Below are positions 1 through 8,927 of a stretch of DNA of 53,133 nt, piece after piece (position 1 is the first letter of the stretch; each line of letters opens with the position of its first letter). The stretch is taken from NCBI GenBank assembly GCA_001627865.1, contig LUQO01000017.1, positions 1 to 53,133 of the forward strand, read 5' to 3'. The translations under genes were made by a program, and so were the position numbers. The DNA is from SAR324 cluster bacterium REDSEA-S27_B3 (GTDB lineage Bacteria; SAR324; NAC60-12). Under the pieces are notes generated by a model. That model saw nothing but the letters and a program-made list of their open reading frames with translations. It was not told where the DNA came from and did no database searches.

Positions 1-1
1 G

Positions 2-1300
2 CATGGTGAATTTGTTTCATTGGATGCTGAAGAATACCTCATCCGGAAAGAACATACCAATCCTCCGGAATTAATTGTTCTGCTGGAAGGTTCACTTGCG
101 GTGACTTCCCAGGGTAACTTTATTATGCGCATGAATAATCCCGGAGATGTAGTGGGCGAGATGTCGGTGATTTCAGGTGAATCAAACCATTTTGCCGATG
201 TTGTTTCCGAAGAAACTTCAAAGGTGATGATTTTCCCTCATCATCTTTTCAGGGTCGCTGAGGGTGACACAAAAGTTTCTGTGGCGTATCTGATTTTTTC
301 GCACATACTTGCAGAAAAACTGAAACACATAACAGCACAGTCTCTGCTGAAAAAAAATGTTCGTTCAAAGGAAAGTTCTCGTCCGATAATTTGTATTCTT
401 GACACTGACGAACAATCTCGAAAATCCATCAAATCCGCTCTTGAAAAAATTTGGACAAAAGCAATAATAAATGAAATAGATTCTTACCATGAATTTATTG
501 AAAATCCCCATGAGAATCGTTTCGATTTGTTGATTGCTGATCCTGAAAACATAACTTCCGGTACTTCAAAAAAAGAATCAATTCAGCACTTTATAGAAAT
601 CTGCAACTCATATACTGCCCCATTGCTGGTAATAAGTAAATTTTGTAAAAAAGAAGAAAATCGGATATTTTTTTCCGAACTTGGAGTGTACGATTTTTTA
701 AACAAACCCTTTGCGGATTTTGACCTGCAACATGTACTGACAAAATTCCGTAAAGATCATTATCGGCAAAAAGAGCTCGAACAAGTAGTTATTAACGCGG
801 ATACAGACAAGCTTACAGGATTAGCAAACCGCCGCAGGATGGATGAATTTCTAGACGCGCTAGTCACCCTGTTTCCGGAAGAAAAGCGGCCTTTTTCATT
901 AATAATCGCTGATGTTGATCACTTCAAACATTACAATGATACTCATGGACATCAGATGGGGGATGTTGTGCTGGCCACCGTTGCCTCAATATTTAAAAAT
1001 CGTATCCGGAGAGGTGACCTGGCCGCACGGTTTGGTGGTGAAGAATTTGTTGTAATCCTACCAAATTGCGCCAAGGATAATGCAATCAAGATTGGCAACA
1101 AACTGCGACTGGCAATTGTTGATGAAATAATCCCCTTTCAGGAACAGCAGCCCATGGGCAATCTTACCTGCACTTTTGGTGTGGCAACCTTTCCTGATGA
1201 CGCGAATAGCAAGGAACTTCTGCTGAAGAAAGCTGATGAATGTTTATATAATGGAAAGGAAAGCGGACGAAATAAAGTTGTTGCTGCTGAAACAATTTAA
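2..1300 (+). CDS. cNMP-binding / receiver-like / GGDEF diguanylate cyclase (5' partial)
   Basis: Predicted signalling protein making cyclic di-GMP. The reading frame is open to the window edge, so the N-terminus is missing. What remains begins inside a cyclic-nucleotide-binding (CRP-like) beta barrel, with the GELSVISGE-type loop seen as VVGEMSVISGE. A receiver-like domain follows (roughly residues 120-245 of the visible part, putative phospho-Asp in LLIADPEN). A GGDEF domain then starts at DKLTGLANRRR. The catalytic motif is GGEEF, and RRGD lies five residues before it, matching the RxxD inhibitory I-site of product-inhibited diguanylate cyclases, so the enzyme should be active and feedback-regulated. 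The CRP-like part may sense a nucleotide or act only in dimerisation; the ligand cannot be told. No helix-turn-helix is visible. The gene stands alone upstream of rplM. Confidence 0.85.
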   Translation, partial: HGEFVSLDAEEYLIRKEHTNPPELIVLLEGSLAVTSQGNFIMRMNNPGDVVGEMSVISGESNHFADVVSEETSKVMIFPHHLFRVAEGDTKVSVAYLIFSHILAEKLKHITAQSLLKKNVRSKESSRPIICILDTDEQSRKSIKSALEKIWTKAIINEIDSYHEFIENPHENRFDLLIADPENITSGTSKKESIQHFIEICNSYTAPLLVISKFCKKEENRIFFSELGVYDFLNKPFADFDLQHVLTKFRKDHYRQKELEQVVINADTDKLTGLANRRRMDEFLDALVTLFPEEKRPFSLIIADVDHFKHYNDTHGHQMGDVVLATVASIFKNRIRRGDLAARFGGEEFVVILPNCAKDNAIKIGNKLRLAIVDEIIPFQEQQPMGNLTCTFGVATFPDDANSKELLLKKADECLYNGKESGRNKVVAAETI

Positions 1301-1526
1301 AATATGCTTCTTTCAGAAAAATTATTTACAGAGCCTGTCTACACTTCACTAAGTGGTGTTATGAAATCACGCATTTTCAGAATATTTTTCATCAAACTTT
1401 ATTATAATCTTGCATAAACACTGAAATTGCGGCAGAATTGATAGGTTTAGGAAGAGAAATATGTCCAAACTGCCTGTCGAAGTAAATAGTTCGCAGAACA
1501 GTTTAAATGAGAACGAGTAATAAATA

Positions 1527-1970
1527 ATGAAAACCAGATTTGCAAAAAAAGAGGATTTCCACAATGGGACCTGTCAAAGAGCATGGTGGATAGTTGACGC
1601 GGAAGGTCTGACGCTAGGCCGTGTCGCGACACGAATTGCTCATGCACTTCGAGGAAAACATAAAGCAATATTTTCTCCGCATGTTGATACAGGTGACTTC
1701 GTGATCGTGGTAAATGCTGAAAAAATACATGTCAGCGGCAATAAAGAAAAAGATAAAATGTATTATCGACATACCGGATATCCCGGAGGAATTAAAAGTA
1801 CCAAATTTTATGAATTACAGAAAAAACATCCGGAACGAATTGTAGAAGGTGCTGTCAAGGGCATGATGCCCAAAAACGCACTTAACAGACAGGCACTGCG
1901 ACGTTTGAAAGTTTACTCCGGAACAGAACACCCTCACGAATCTCAACAACCTCAGCCCCTTAACATTTGA
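1527..1970 (+). CDS. rplM: 50S ribosomal protein L13
   Basis: Large-subunit ribosomal protein L13, 147 residues, normal length. Family features are clear: the N-terminal [16 protein letters not shown] segment, the central GD(F)VIVVNA strand, YRHTGYPGG and the C-terminal [10 protein letters not shown] motif. It is followed after three bases by rpsI, the classical L13-S9 pair, so the two are almost certainly one transcript. The C-terminus carries a short Pro/Gln-rich tail. No strong Shine-Dalgarno sequence precedes the ATG. Confidence 0.98.
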   Translation: MKTRFAKKEDFHNGTCQRAWWIVDAEGLTLGRVATRIAHALRGKHKAIFSPHVDTGDFVIVVNAEKIHVSGNKEKDKMYYRHTGYPGGIKSTKFYELQKKHPERIVEGAVKGMMPKNALNRQALRRLKVYSGTEHPHESQQPQPLNI

Positions 1971-1973
1971 TTT

Positions 1974-2375
1974 ATGGAAAAACTTGCAACCGTACAGTAT
2001 TATGGTACCGGACGCAGAAAAGACTCCGTAGCCCGTGTTTACCTCAGACCGGGAAACGGAGATATGCTAGTCAACAAACGCCCTGTAGAAGAATATTTCG
2101 GCAGAGATACTCTCAAAATGATCCTCAGGCAGCCTCTGGAAATTACAGATTCATTAAATAAATTTGATATAATTGTTAATGTCCACGGAGGAGGATTGTC
2201 CGGACAAGCCGGCGCTATTCGGCATGGAATTTCACGAGCGTTATTGCTCGCATTGGAAGATTCACGCAATGTTCTTAAAAAGGCCGGAATGCTGACACGA
2301 GATTCTCGCAAAGTTGAGCGGAAAAAATACGGACAGCCTGGAGCCAGGAAAAAATACCAATATTCAAAACGCTGA
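1974..2375 (+). CDS. rpsI: 30S ribosomal protein S9
   Basis: Small-subunit ribosomal protein S9, 133 residues. It begins with the usual [16 protein letters not shown] segment, has the [15 protein letters not shown] core, and ends in the conserved SKR tail that reaches the P-site tRNA. It lies three bases after rplM in the standard L13-S9 operon. A hairpin at 2406-2434 follows the stop codon. Confidence 0.98.
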   Translation: MEKLATVQYYGTGRRKDSVARVYLRPGNGDMLVNKRPVEEYFGRDTLKMILRQPLEITDSLNKFDIIVNVHGGGLSGQAGAIRHGISRALLLALEDSRNVLKKAGMLTRDSRKVERKKYGQPGARKKYQYSKR

Positions 2376-2405
2376 CTGTTTCTTTATAAATTAGTCGCTT
2401 CATGG

Positions 2406-2434
2406 GTGAGATGCTCTGAGTATCAGTATCTCAC
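2406..2434 (+). terminator. hairpin downstream of rplM-rpsI
   Basis: Seven-base arms (GTGAGAT at 2406-2412, ATCTCAC at 2428-2434) enclose a 15-base loop about 30 bases after the rpsI stop. There is no clear T-run behind it, so it could be a weak terminator or only an mRNA-end structure. Confidence 0.4.
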
Positions 2435-2492
2435 TGACATTTCAGATTTTCTACATTAACAAGAGGACTCTGCATCGCTTTTTTTAAGCCGC

Positions 2493-3761
2493 ATGGTCAC
2501 AATTCTTTTCTTATTTTGGACATTGAGTTCGGTTTTTTTAACACTCAATGTTTTCAAACCCCTCGCCGCTAGAAGGCACGCTTCTTTTCCCTCAATACTA
2601 ATATCCTATGTTTGCGGATGGCTTGTTGGTGACTTGCTTCCGCAATGGATCCTGCTCAATATCGGCATAGTCCTCCTTTTTTCATTTTCAGATATTTACA
2701 GCCATCCAATAGGCTTGGGAGGACTTGTTGTGCATCTTACAGGTTGGTGTGCCTTGATTCTGCGTCTGTGGATCATCTTTAATCTGCCGGAACGTCTTGA
2801 CCAAAAAATGGAGCAGCAGTTAGGCAATAACTGGAAAAACACTTCAGCAAACTTCGATCCTCCTGGAAGCATATTGGACATTAACTGGCACAGTTGGTTT
2901 AATCCGAATATAGTTTTTGAAGATCCACGGATTGAAATAATACGGGAACAGGTATTTCACCAGGAAAACGATCTGCAGCTTAAACTGGATTTTTATCGTC
3001 CCAAAGGTTCAAAAAAACTTCTTCCTGCAATTTTGCAAATTCATGGCGGCGCCTGGATCAGCGGCAGCAAAAGACAGGCAGCATTGTTAATGACTCACAT
3101 GGCCGTGCAAGGCTGGGCTTGTTTTTCTGTAGTACACCGTTTCAGTCCGGATATTGTTTTTCCGGAACATTTGATCGACATAAAGCACGCGCTGCAGTGG
3201 ATTAGAAATAATGCTGAAGAATACGGAGTTGATCCGGATTTTATTGTGGTAACAGGAGGATCAGCTGGTGGTCACTTGGCCTCGTTGATGGCTCTCACAC
3301 AAAACAAACCTGAGTTCCAGCCTGGATTTGAAAAGACTGACACAAGTATTCAAGGTTGCGTTTCCTTGTATGGTGTTTTCGATTTCAGTGAACCATTTAA
3401 TGATAACACTCCTTATCCGGCCAAAGCCAAATTGCTGGAAATTGTCTGCGGGGGAACTCCGGATTCGAAGCCGGAGTGCTATAACCAAATTACTCCAGCC
3501 TACTGGATTTCTGAAGAAACTCCACCGTTTTTGCTTGTACAGGGAGAAACAGACGCGCTTATTCCTGTTAATGAAACTCAAACATTTTTTCACGCTCTTC
3601 AGTCGCAAAACTCACAGAATTCCGCAATGTTGAGTTTACCATTAGTGGAACATGCGTTTGACATTTTCCCCACTTTGACGGCACAGTGTATAGTACCAAC
3701 TATTGAACGCTATCTGGTAATGCTTCACGATAACCACATCAATCGAACAGGTGGAAAATGA
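2493..3761 (+). CDS. membrane-anchored alpha/beta hydrolase (esterase/lipase, HSL type)
   Basis: Predicted carboxylesterase of the hormone-sensitive-lipase-like alpha/beta hydrolase group (COG0657 type), 422 residues. The first ~95 residues contain about three hydrophobic segments and should anchor the protein in the inner membrane. The catalytic domain starts near residue 150. Visible motifs are the oxyanion HGGAW (184-188), the nucleophile elbow GGSAGG with Ser257, a candidate acid Asp354 in QGETDALIP and His387 in VEHAFD, so the triad is complete. Its ATGA stop/start overlaps the crotonase-like gene downstream, pointing to translational coupling and a shared role, perhaps in ester or acyl metabolism. 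The substrate is unknown. Confidence 0.8.
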   Translation: MVTILFLFWTLSSVFLTLNVFKPLAARRHASFPSILISYVCGWLVGDLLPQWILLNIGIVLLFSFSDIYSHPIGLGGLVVHLTGWCALILRLWIIFNLPERLDQKMEQQLGNNWKNTSANFDPPGSILDINWHSWFNPNIVFEDPRIEIIREQVFHQENDLQLKLDFYRPKGSKKLLPAILQIHGGAWISGSKRQAALLMTHMAVQGWACFSVVHRFSPDIVFPEHLIDIKHALQWIRNNAEEYGVDPDFIVVTGGSAGGHLASLMALTQNKPEFQPGFEKTDTSIQGCVSLYGVFDFSEPFNDNTPYPAKAKLLEIVCGGTPDSKPECYNQITPAYWISEETPPFLLVQGETDALIPVNETQTFFHALQSQNSQNSAMLSLPLVEHAFDIFPTLTAQCIVPTIERYLVMLHDNHINRTGGK

Positions 3762-4576
3762 AACCGGCAGAAAAACAAATTCCTGAATTAACTGCATTGG
3801 CTGAGCTTCCAGTTCTTGAGCATCATGAAAATGGAATTGTACGCTTAACGCTCAATCGTCCAAAACAATTCAATTCAATGTCTGAAGCGTTGTTAACTTT
3901 GCTTCAGGAAAAGCTGGATGCTATTGCGGAAAACAAGGACGCAATTGTAGTTATTCTTGAAGGAGCAGGCAAGGTCTTTTGTGCCGGACATGATTTGAAG
4001 GAAATGGTGGCGACACGGAATGAAACATATTATAAATCGCTTTTTCAACAATGCAGCAGAATGATGATTACTCTAAATAAAATGCCACAGCCGGTCATTG
4101 CCTGTGTACATGGAATCGCTACTGCCGCAGGTTGTCAATTAGTCGGAGCATGTGACCTTGCGGTGGCTTCGGAGGACACTCGTTTTGCCACCTCCGGAAT
4201 CAACGTGGGTTTGTTTTGCTCAACTCCGTCTGTTTCTGTCAGCAGGAACATCCCCCGTAAACAGGCCATGGAATTGCTGCTGACAGGAGAATTTATTGAC
4301 GCGGAGACCGCACTAAAATGGGGTTTGATAAACAGGATTGCTCCTCCAGAAAAACTGGATGAAGAAGTTAATAAACTGGCTGATGCAATTCTTGCCAAAT
4401 CATCGGTTGCGGTTTTTACAGGAAAGAAAATGTTTTACAAACAACTTGAGCAAAATATGGAAGATGCATATTCCTATGCCGGAGAGATCATGGCCTGCAA
4501 CATGATGGCAGAAGATGTTGACGAAGGCATTGACGCTTTTGTAAACAAAAGACCCGCCGTTTGGAAAGGACGGTGA
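3758..4576 (+). CDS. enoyl-CoA hydratase/isomerase family protein (ECHDC3-like)
   Basis: Crotonase-fold protein of 272 residues, closest in motif pattern to the ECHDC3-type branch. The CoA and oxyanion-hole segments are present (LNRPKQFNSM, FCAGHDLKEM, HGIATAAGCQ). Both acidic residues that catalyse water addition in classical enoyl-CoA hydratases are replaced: the first position is Gln127 in GCQLVGACD and the second is Gly147 in SGINVGLF. Ordinary hydratase activity is therefore doubtful; a hydrolase, isomerase or non-catalytic role is possible. It overlaps the upstream esterase gene by four bases. A perfect ten-base-pair hairpin follows at 4605-4638. Confidence 0.85.
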   Translation: MKPAEKQIPELTALAELPVLEHHENGIVRLTLNRPKQFNSMSEALLTLLQEKLDAIAENKDAIVVILEGAGKVFCAGHDLKEMVATRNETYYKSLFQQCSRMMITLNKMPQPVIACVHGIATAAGCQLVGACDLAVASEDTRFATSGINVGLFCSTPSVSVSRNIPRKQAMELLLTGEFIDAETALKWGLINRIAPPEKLDEEVNKLADAILAKSSVAVFTGKKMFYKQLEQNMEDAYSYAGEIMACNMMAEDVDEGIDAFVNKRPAVWKGR

Positions 4577-4604
4577 ACAAATGGAGATAGTCGACTGTTG
4601 TAGA

Positions 4605-4638
4605 GTTGATCTGCTTTACCGGCAAGATGCAGATCAAC
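4605..4638 (+). terminator. hairpin downstream of the esterase-crotonase pair
   Basis: Perfect 10-bp stem (GTTGATCTGC at 4605-4614 with GCAGATCAAC at 4629-4638) and a 14-base loop, in the gap between convergent genes. The flanks are AT-rich but without a clean T-run. It may serve both strands. Confidence 0.55.
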
Positions 4639-4698
4639 AAACAGTATAATTTATTTCAACAGATTCTACATTCTTAATACTTATTATCTGCAGTAAAA

Positions 4699-5568
4699 TT
4701 ATTTGCTTTTGTAAATGTACATAGGAATGTCCAGGTGATGAAGCAAATAATCAGTATTACTTCCAAGGAAAAAACGACCGGCAATACTGTGATCATGTCC
4801 GGCAAGCATAAGTATTCCCGCCTGAACTTCAATTTGATAATCCAGTATCCGCAGATATGAAGAGCTGCCGAAAAGTACTACCCGTTTTTCAGGTACTGTA
4901 ATCTTAATCGGAGCAAGAAATTTTTCCATTAATTCCAGTCCTTCTTCTTCATTCAGCTCCAGTTCTGCCTTTCCCAAGCCCCAGCTTGCTTCAGCGCCAT
5001 AATAAGTATAATCGACCTGCATCATCACATGAATAAAATGAAGTTCAGATTCAGTCCGTTCCGCCCACTCATTTGCCTGTTCTACTACAGGTCGATTTGA
5101 CTCACTAAAATCCAATGGAACCAGTATTATCTTATTATTTGATGCAGAAGTCTTTTTGCTGATATACAAGGGACAGTGTACATGATGAACTACATAATCC
5201 GTATTGCTGCCCATGAAAAGGCGACCAAGCAATGTATGAGAATGTGCTGCCATAATAACAAGATCGGCATTAACACTTTCCACAAGTTCCACTATTTTCA
5301 GATAGGGACTGCCATATTCATGAAAAGTCTGAAAGCTTGAGTTCAACTCCAAATCTTCCAGATAATTCTTCAGCTGCGGAAGAGCATGATTTTCCTTACT
5401 ATAATCAAGATGTTCTATATAACCTGGATAGTATGAATATTCAGGCAGCGGACTGACATGGAGAAAGTATAATTCACCCGAGGTACGCTCCGCCCATTCA
5501 TCAGCAAATAATGCTATTTCCTTACTGACTTCACTATAATCAATTGGTACTACAATCTTCTTTTCCAT
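4699..5568 (-). CDS. tandem universal stress protein (two UspA domains)
   Basis: Cytoplasmic stress protein of 289 residues made of two Usp domains (about 1-140 and 145-289), each beginning with an I(V/L)VP(I/L)D(Y/F)SE strand. The ATP-binding glycine loop is visible in the second domain as AGHDHSIAGRFFLGSNTDY. The first has AAHSHTLLGRLFMGSNTDY, in which the first Gly is Ala. The start is supported by a strong Shine-Dalgarno sequence (AGGGAGGG) just upstream. Tandem Usp proteins usually bind ATP and act in stress or redox adaptation. The gene is divergent from fdhD, 263 bases away. Confidence 0.9.
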   Translation of the reverse strand: MEKKIVVPIDYSEVSKEIALFADEWAERTSGELYFLHVSPLPEYSYYPGYIEHLDYSKENHALPQLKNYLEDLELNSSFQTFHEYGSPYLKIVELVESVNADLVIMAAHSHTLLGRLFMGSNTDYVVHHVHCPLYISKKTSASNNKIILVPLDFSESNRPVVEQANEWAERTESELHFIHVMMQVDYTYYGAEASWGLGKAELELNEEEGLELMEKFLAPIKITVPEKRVVLFGSSSYLRILDYQIEVQAGILMLAGHDHSIAGRFFLGSNTDYLLHHLDIPMYIYKSK

Positions 5569-5831
5569 ATTACCCTCCCTTGTTTATAATTAAGCCTTCT
5601 TTTCAAGTAGCAGGATTTTTTTGAAAATGCAAGATATTTTTTCTTATCATCTTAATCCTTGGTCATGGACAATACTCAATGAGCGGTAGAAAACAAGATT
5701 ACACTCAACCTCCAAACATGAGAGCTGCTTTATATTCAATAGAGTTTGCCGATGTTGATATAATTTGACCATTGGATGTATATGGTGCAATATGAATTTT
5801 AATCAGGAATACAGAATGAATGTAAGTTTCA

Positions 5832-6752
5832 ATGAGTGATCCAATAAAAAACTACCGTCCTGAAATGACATCTGCTGAAATAGCGGCTTCTTACCCTGTA
5901 ACAGTTACGGATGAATATGGAAAAAGCAAGGAGGCTCATATTACCGGAGAACGTCCGTTGACCCTGTATGTGGACAAACGGGAAATAGTGACGCTGATGA
6001 CTCTAGGCAAATTTCCGGAGCTCCTAGTTATCGGCTATTTGTATAATCAGGGTTTCATTAAAAAAACAGAGGAATTGAAAGCTGTGCAAGTTGACTGGGA
6101 CGTAGAATCCGCGGTGGTTGTTACCCACAGCGGAATTGATAATATGGAGGAAAGACTGGAAAAGCGCACCGTCACATCAGGCTGTGGACAGGGCACCGTT
6201 TTTGGGGATTTAATGGAAAACCTGGAAAATATCAAATTGCCAACACCAACTTTGCGTCAATCTTCTTTTTACCACCTCTTAAAAAACATTCGTGAATACA
6301 ATGAGGTATATAAAAAATCTGGCGCTGTGCACGGCTGTGCTTTGTGCAATGTTGAAAACATTGAAATTTTCATAGAAGACGTAGGAAGACACAATGCAAC
6401 AGACGCAATTGCCGGACACATGCTGCTGGAACAGATTGATGGTTCTGAGAAGTTATTTTATACAACTGGACGACTTACCTCAGAAATGGTGATCAAAGTC
6501 GCCTTAATGGGTATTCCAGTCTTGTTTTCACGTGCCGGTATCACACATATGGGGCTTGAACTTGCACAAAAACTGGGGGTAACCACAATAGCGCGTGCAG
6601 GCGGTAAGCACTTTCTGGTTTACAATGGCGCAGATACAATAGTATATGACGCTAAACCTGCTGAAAAATCTGGTTCGCTTTTCGATTCTGCAGGCCAAAA
6701 TGAAGAAACATCTCTGCATGAAAGAAGACACAGAGCAGAATTGAGCACATAA
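5832..6752 (+). CDS. fdhD: formate dehydrogenase accessory sulfurtransferase FdhD
   Basis: FdhD passes sulfur from a cysteine desulfurase to the Mo/W-bis-MGD cofactor of formate dehydrogenase. The protein has 306 residues. Family signatures are present: TSGCGQGT (Cys118), IEDVGRHNATDAIAGHML and the TTGRLTSEMV strand. The cysteine layout differs from the E. coli type: the first loop has one Cys (CGQG instead of CxxC), while the HxAAL segment reads HGCALC, giving Cys169 and Cys172. It is convergent with mobB, the last gene of the formate dehydrogenase operon. A desulfurase gene also lies in the window (25504-26658), though not adjacent. Confidence 0.93.
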   Translation: MSDPIKNYRPEMTSAEIAASYPVTVTDEYGKSKEAHITGERPLTLYVDKREIVTLMTLGKFPELLVIGYLYNQGFIKKTEELKAVQVDWDVESAVVVTHSGIDNMEERLEKRTVTSGCGQGTVFGDLMENLENIKLPTPTLRQSSFYHLLKNIREYNEVYKKSGAVHGCALCNVENIEIFIEDVGRHNATDAIAGHMLLEQIDGSEKLFYTTGRLTSEMVIKVALMGIPVLFSRAGITHMGLELAQKLGVTTIARAGGKHFLVYNGADTIVYDAKPAEKSGSLFDSAGQNEETSLHERRHRAELST

Positions 6753-6925
6753 GGGTAATTATTCTTAAAACAGCTTTTAGACAAAATTGTATGCGACCTT
6801 GAGAAGAATATCTTTCAATTCTAAGAGAGTTATATAAACTTGATTAAGAATTAAAAAATCAATTGACGTCCTTTTTTATCAATCACGCGTATGTGATTAC
6901 CAATATTTCAGTTTCTTACAAGTTT

Positions 6926-6954
6926 CTGGATTCCCGCTTTCGCGGGAATGACAT
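6926..6954. repeat. dispersed palindromic repeat, copy 1
   Basis: A 29-base element starting CTGGATTCCCGC and ending GCGGGAATGACAT, with a central CCCGC/GCGGG hairpin. Two related, mutually inverted copies occur at 49317-49344 and 49382-49410. It lies between the convergent fdhD and mobB genes, where such REP-like elements usually sit. Confidence 0.75.
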
Positions 6955-6977
6955 CTTTGTACATCTTCAAAATTGTT

Positions 6978-7502
6978 TCACTTTTCCAAAAAGCTTTTCA
7001 AAATAAATTCCGCAATTTCATCAATTTGATTTAAGTCCAAAACCGGAAGCTGAATTTTTTCACCCGGAACTTCGTCTGTAGCCAAGGCAACCACACCACC
7101 GACTTTTGGAAATAAAAATGGCTTACCCAGACTTGGCCGGTGTAATTCAATTTTTGCCAGCGGTTCATGCTTGAACCCCTCAACCAAAATCAGATCCAGT
7201 TCCTTCAGGGAAAGATGAGGTAAAAGATCTTCCAGTGCATGGTTGTCAGGTCTATCCGGGGACTCGTGTACCAGCGCCCAGCGTTTTGCGGAGGCCACCA
7301 TCATTTCACACGCACCAGCCTTCCTTAGTTCATAACTGTCTTTTCCGGGATGATCAATGTCGAATAAGTGGTGCGCGTGCTTAACTAGACCAATTTTCAA
7401 ACCTTTATTTTTCAAAACCGGAATCAACTTGGTTAACAGGGTAGTTTTACCTGTTCCGCTATAGGCGCAAAATCCAAGCATTGGGGGTGATTGCTGAACC
7501 AT
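6978..7502 (-). CDS. mobB: molybdopterin-guanine dinucleotide biosynthesis adaptor MobB
   Basis: GTP-binding protein that assists MobA in attaching GMP to molybdopterin, 174 residues. It has a P-loop near the N-terminus (AYSGTGKTT, about residues 13-21), the KHAHHLFDID segment typical of MobB, and the ILVEGFKHEP motif. It ends the minus-strand formate dehydrogenase operon, 72 bases after tupC. A bis-MGD enzyme (FdhA) is encoded in the same operon, so the role fits the context. No mobA is in the window. Confidence 0.92.
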   Translation of the reverse strand: MVQQSPPMLGFCAYSGTGKTTLLTKLIPVLKNKGLKIGLVKHAHHLFDIDHPGKDSYELRKAGACEMMVASAKRWALVHESPDRPDNHALEDLLPHLSLKELDLILVEGFKHEPLAKIELHRPSLGKPFLFPKVGGVVALATDEVPGEKIQLPVLDLNQIDEIAEFILKSFLEK

Positions 7503-7574
7503 AGTGCAAATCTGTAATTATTGTATCTTTTGATTCAAAATAGTTTTTGAAGATTATAACGCTGGACAAAATAA

Positions 7575-8228
7575 TCACGATTCCAGCTTACCTTCAGTGA
7601 GATGAAAATGCTTGTCGGTAAGACCATCAAAAATATCTGCATCATGACCGGTTACCACAATTGACATACCTTCTGATTTCATGCGTTTCAATAAATCACA
7701 TGCCTGCATACGTGATTCATAGTCCATATTTGCCATAGGTTCATCCAGCAGCAGAACTTTCGGTTTCAATATCCAGGCCCTGGTAAAGGCTACTCGCTGC
7801 TGAACCCCTCCGGATAAGGTTTTTGCCTGTTTATTTGCCACATCAGCCAGTCCGGCCCATTCAAGGGCTTCTTTCAAGGAATCACTGCGTTGTGTGCGAT
7901 TTAAATGCGTGAACCGTAAACCATAAGCAACATTCGATACAACTGTGCCGCTTAACAAATATGGCTGCTGGTGCAGGTAAATAATATTCTTGCGAATGCT
8001 CCGGATTACACTTTTCCAGCTGTGAGATTTTCCGGAAAATTCAATTTCCGCTTTAGAAGGTGTTTCAAGGCCGGCAATTATCTTTAGTAATGTGCTTTTC
8101 CCGGAGCCATTTTTTCCGGACAGCAAAATACATTTTCCCGGATATATTGATAAATTTACATTTTTAAGAATTTGATTTCCCGCAAAAGATTTTTCAATCC
8201 CGCGAAATAACAGCAAAGGTTCACTCAT
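7575..8228 (-). CDS. tupC: tungstate ABC transporter ATP-binding protein TupC
   Basis: ATPase of the tungstate importer, 217 residues. Walker A is SGKNGSGKST (37-46), the ABC signature is LSGGVQQR (138-145), Walker B is KVLLLDEP (157-164) and the H-loop is VVTGHDADI. Its start overlaps the end of tupB by four bases (ATGA), so the two are translationally coupled. Metal choice rests on TupA and on the neighbouring tungsten/molybdenum enzyme genes; molybdate transport cannot be excluded. Confidence 0.9.
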   Translation of the reverse strand: MSEPLLLFRGIEKSFAGNQILKNVNLSIYPGKCILLSGKNGSGKSTLLKIIAGLETPSKAEIEFSGKSHSWKSVIRSIRKNIIYLHQQPYLLSGTVVSNVAYGLRFTHLNRTQRSDSLKEALEWAGLADVANKQAKTLSGGVQQRVAFTRAWILKPKVLLLDEPMANMDYESRMQACDLLKRMKSEGMSIVVTGHDADIFDGLTDKHFHLTEGKLES

Positions 8229-8926
8229 GCAGTGATTTCCTGTTTACCTTGAACATAAGTAAGAAATGCAGTCAGCATAAAGGCCAGCAGTAATAAAACT
8301 ATCCCTAGTGCGATTCCCTGCGCGAATTCCCCTTTACTGGTTTCCAATGCTATTGCGGTGGTAATATTTCGTGTATAACCAAGGATATTTCCTCCGACCA
8401 TCATCGAAATACCTACCTCAGAAATAATTCTGCCAAAGCCTGTTAGTACTGCGGCTAGTAAGCCAAATCGTACTTCATATAAAACCGTCAGCATGGTAAA
8501 CCACCACGGCGCTCCCAAAGTTATGGAAGTTTCTTTAACTCGACGGTCAGCAGCATTAATTGCTGCATATCCCAAAGCTACCAGAATAGGAAAGCAAAGC
8601 ATCATTTGTCCAATTACCATAGCTGTTTGAGTGAACAGTAACCTTAAATCTCCAAATGGCCCCTGCCTTGTCAACAGAACATACAACAATAATCCTATAA
8701 CAACAGTTGGTACAGAAAGCAGTGAATTAAATACTGCCAGAACAATTTTGTTTCCAGGGAAATTTCCATTAGCTAATGAATATGCCACCACCATTGCCGG
8801 TGGAGTGGTCAGGATAATTGCCTTGAATGAGACCGAAAAGGAAAGCATTACTATTGACCACAGTTCTGAATCTCCGGTAAGCAGCATATGCAGCGCTTGT
8901 TGAGTAGATATCAGCATCCCTTCCAT
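8225..8926 (-). CDS. tupB: tungstate ABC transporter permease TupB
   Basis: Integral membrane permease of about 233 residues with five to six hydrophobic segments. The cytoplasmic coupling loop carries the EAA-type motif in INAADRRVKETSITLGAPWW. The chosen ATG at 8926 begins two bases before the tupA stop region. An upstream TTG at 8944 would add six residues and overlap tupA. TupB-type permeases are close to molybdate and sulfate permeases; operon position between tupA and tupC fixes the assignment. Confidence 0.88.
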   Translation of the reverse strand: MEGMLISTQQALHMLLTGDSELWSIVMLSFSVSFKAIILTTPPAMVVAYSLANGNFPGNKIVLAVFNSLLSVPTVVIGLLLYVLLTRQGPFGDLRLLFTQTAMVIGQMMLCFPILVALGYAAINAADRRVKETSITLGAPWWFTMLTVLYEVRFGLLAAVLTGFGRIISEVGISMMVGGNILGYTRNITTAIALETSKGEFAQGIALGIVLLLLAFMLTAFLTYVQGKQEITA

Positions 8927-8927
8927 G

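Noticed and set aside
3459..3480. Palindrome around CTCCGG...CCGGAG in the esterase gene
   Set aside because: It lies inside a well-conserved coding frame and is explained by codon use; no sign of a separate function.
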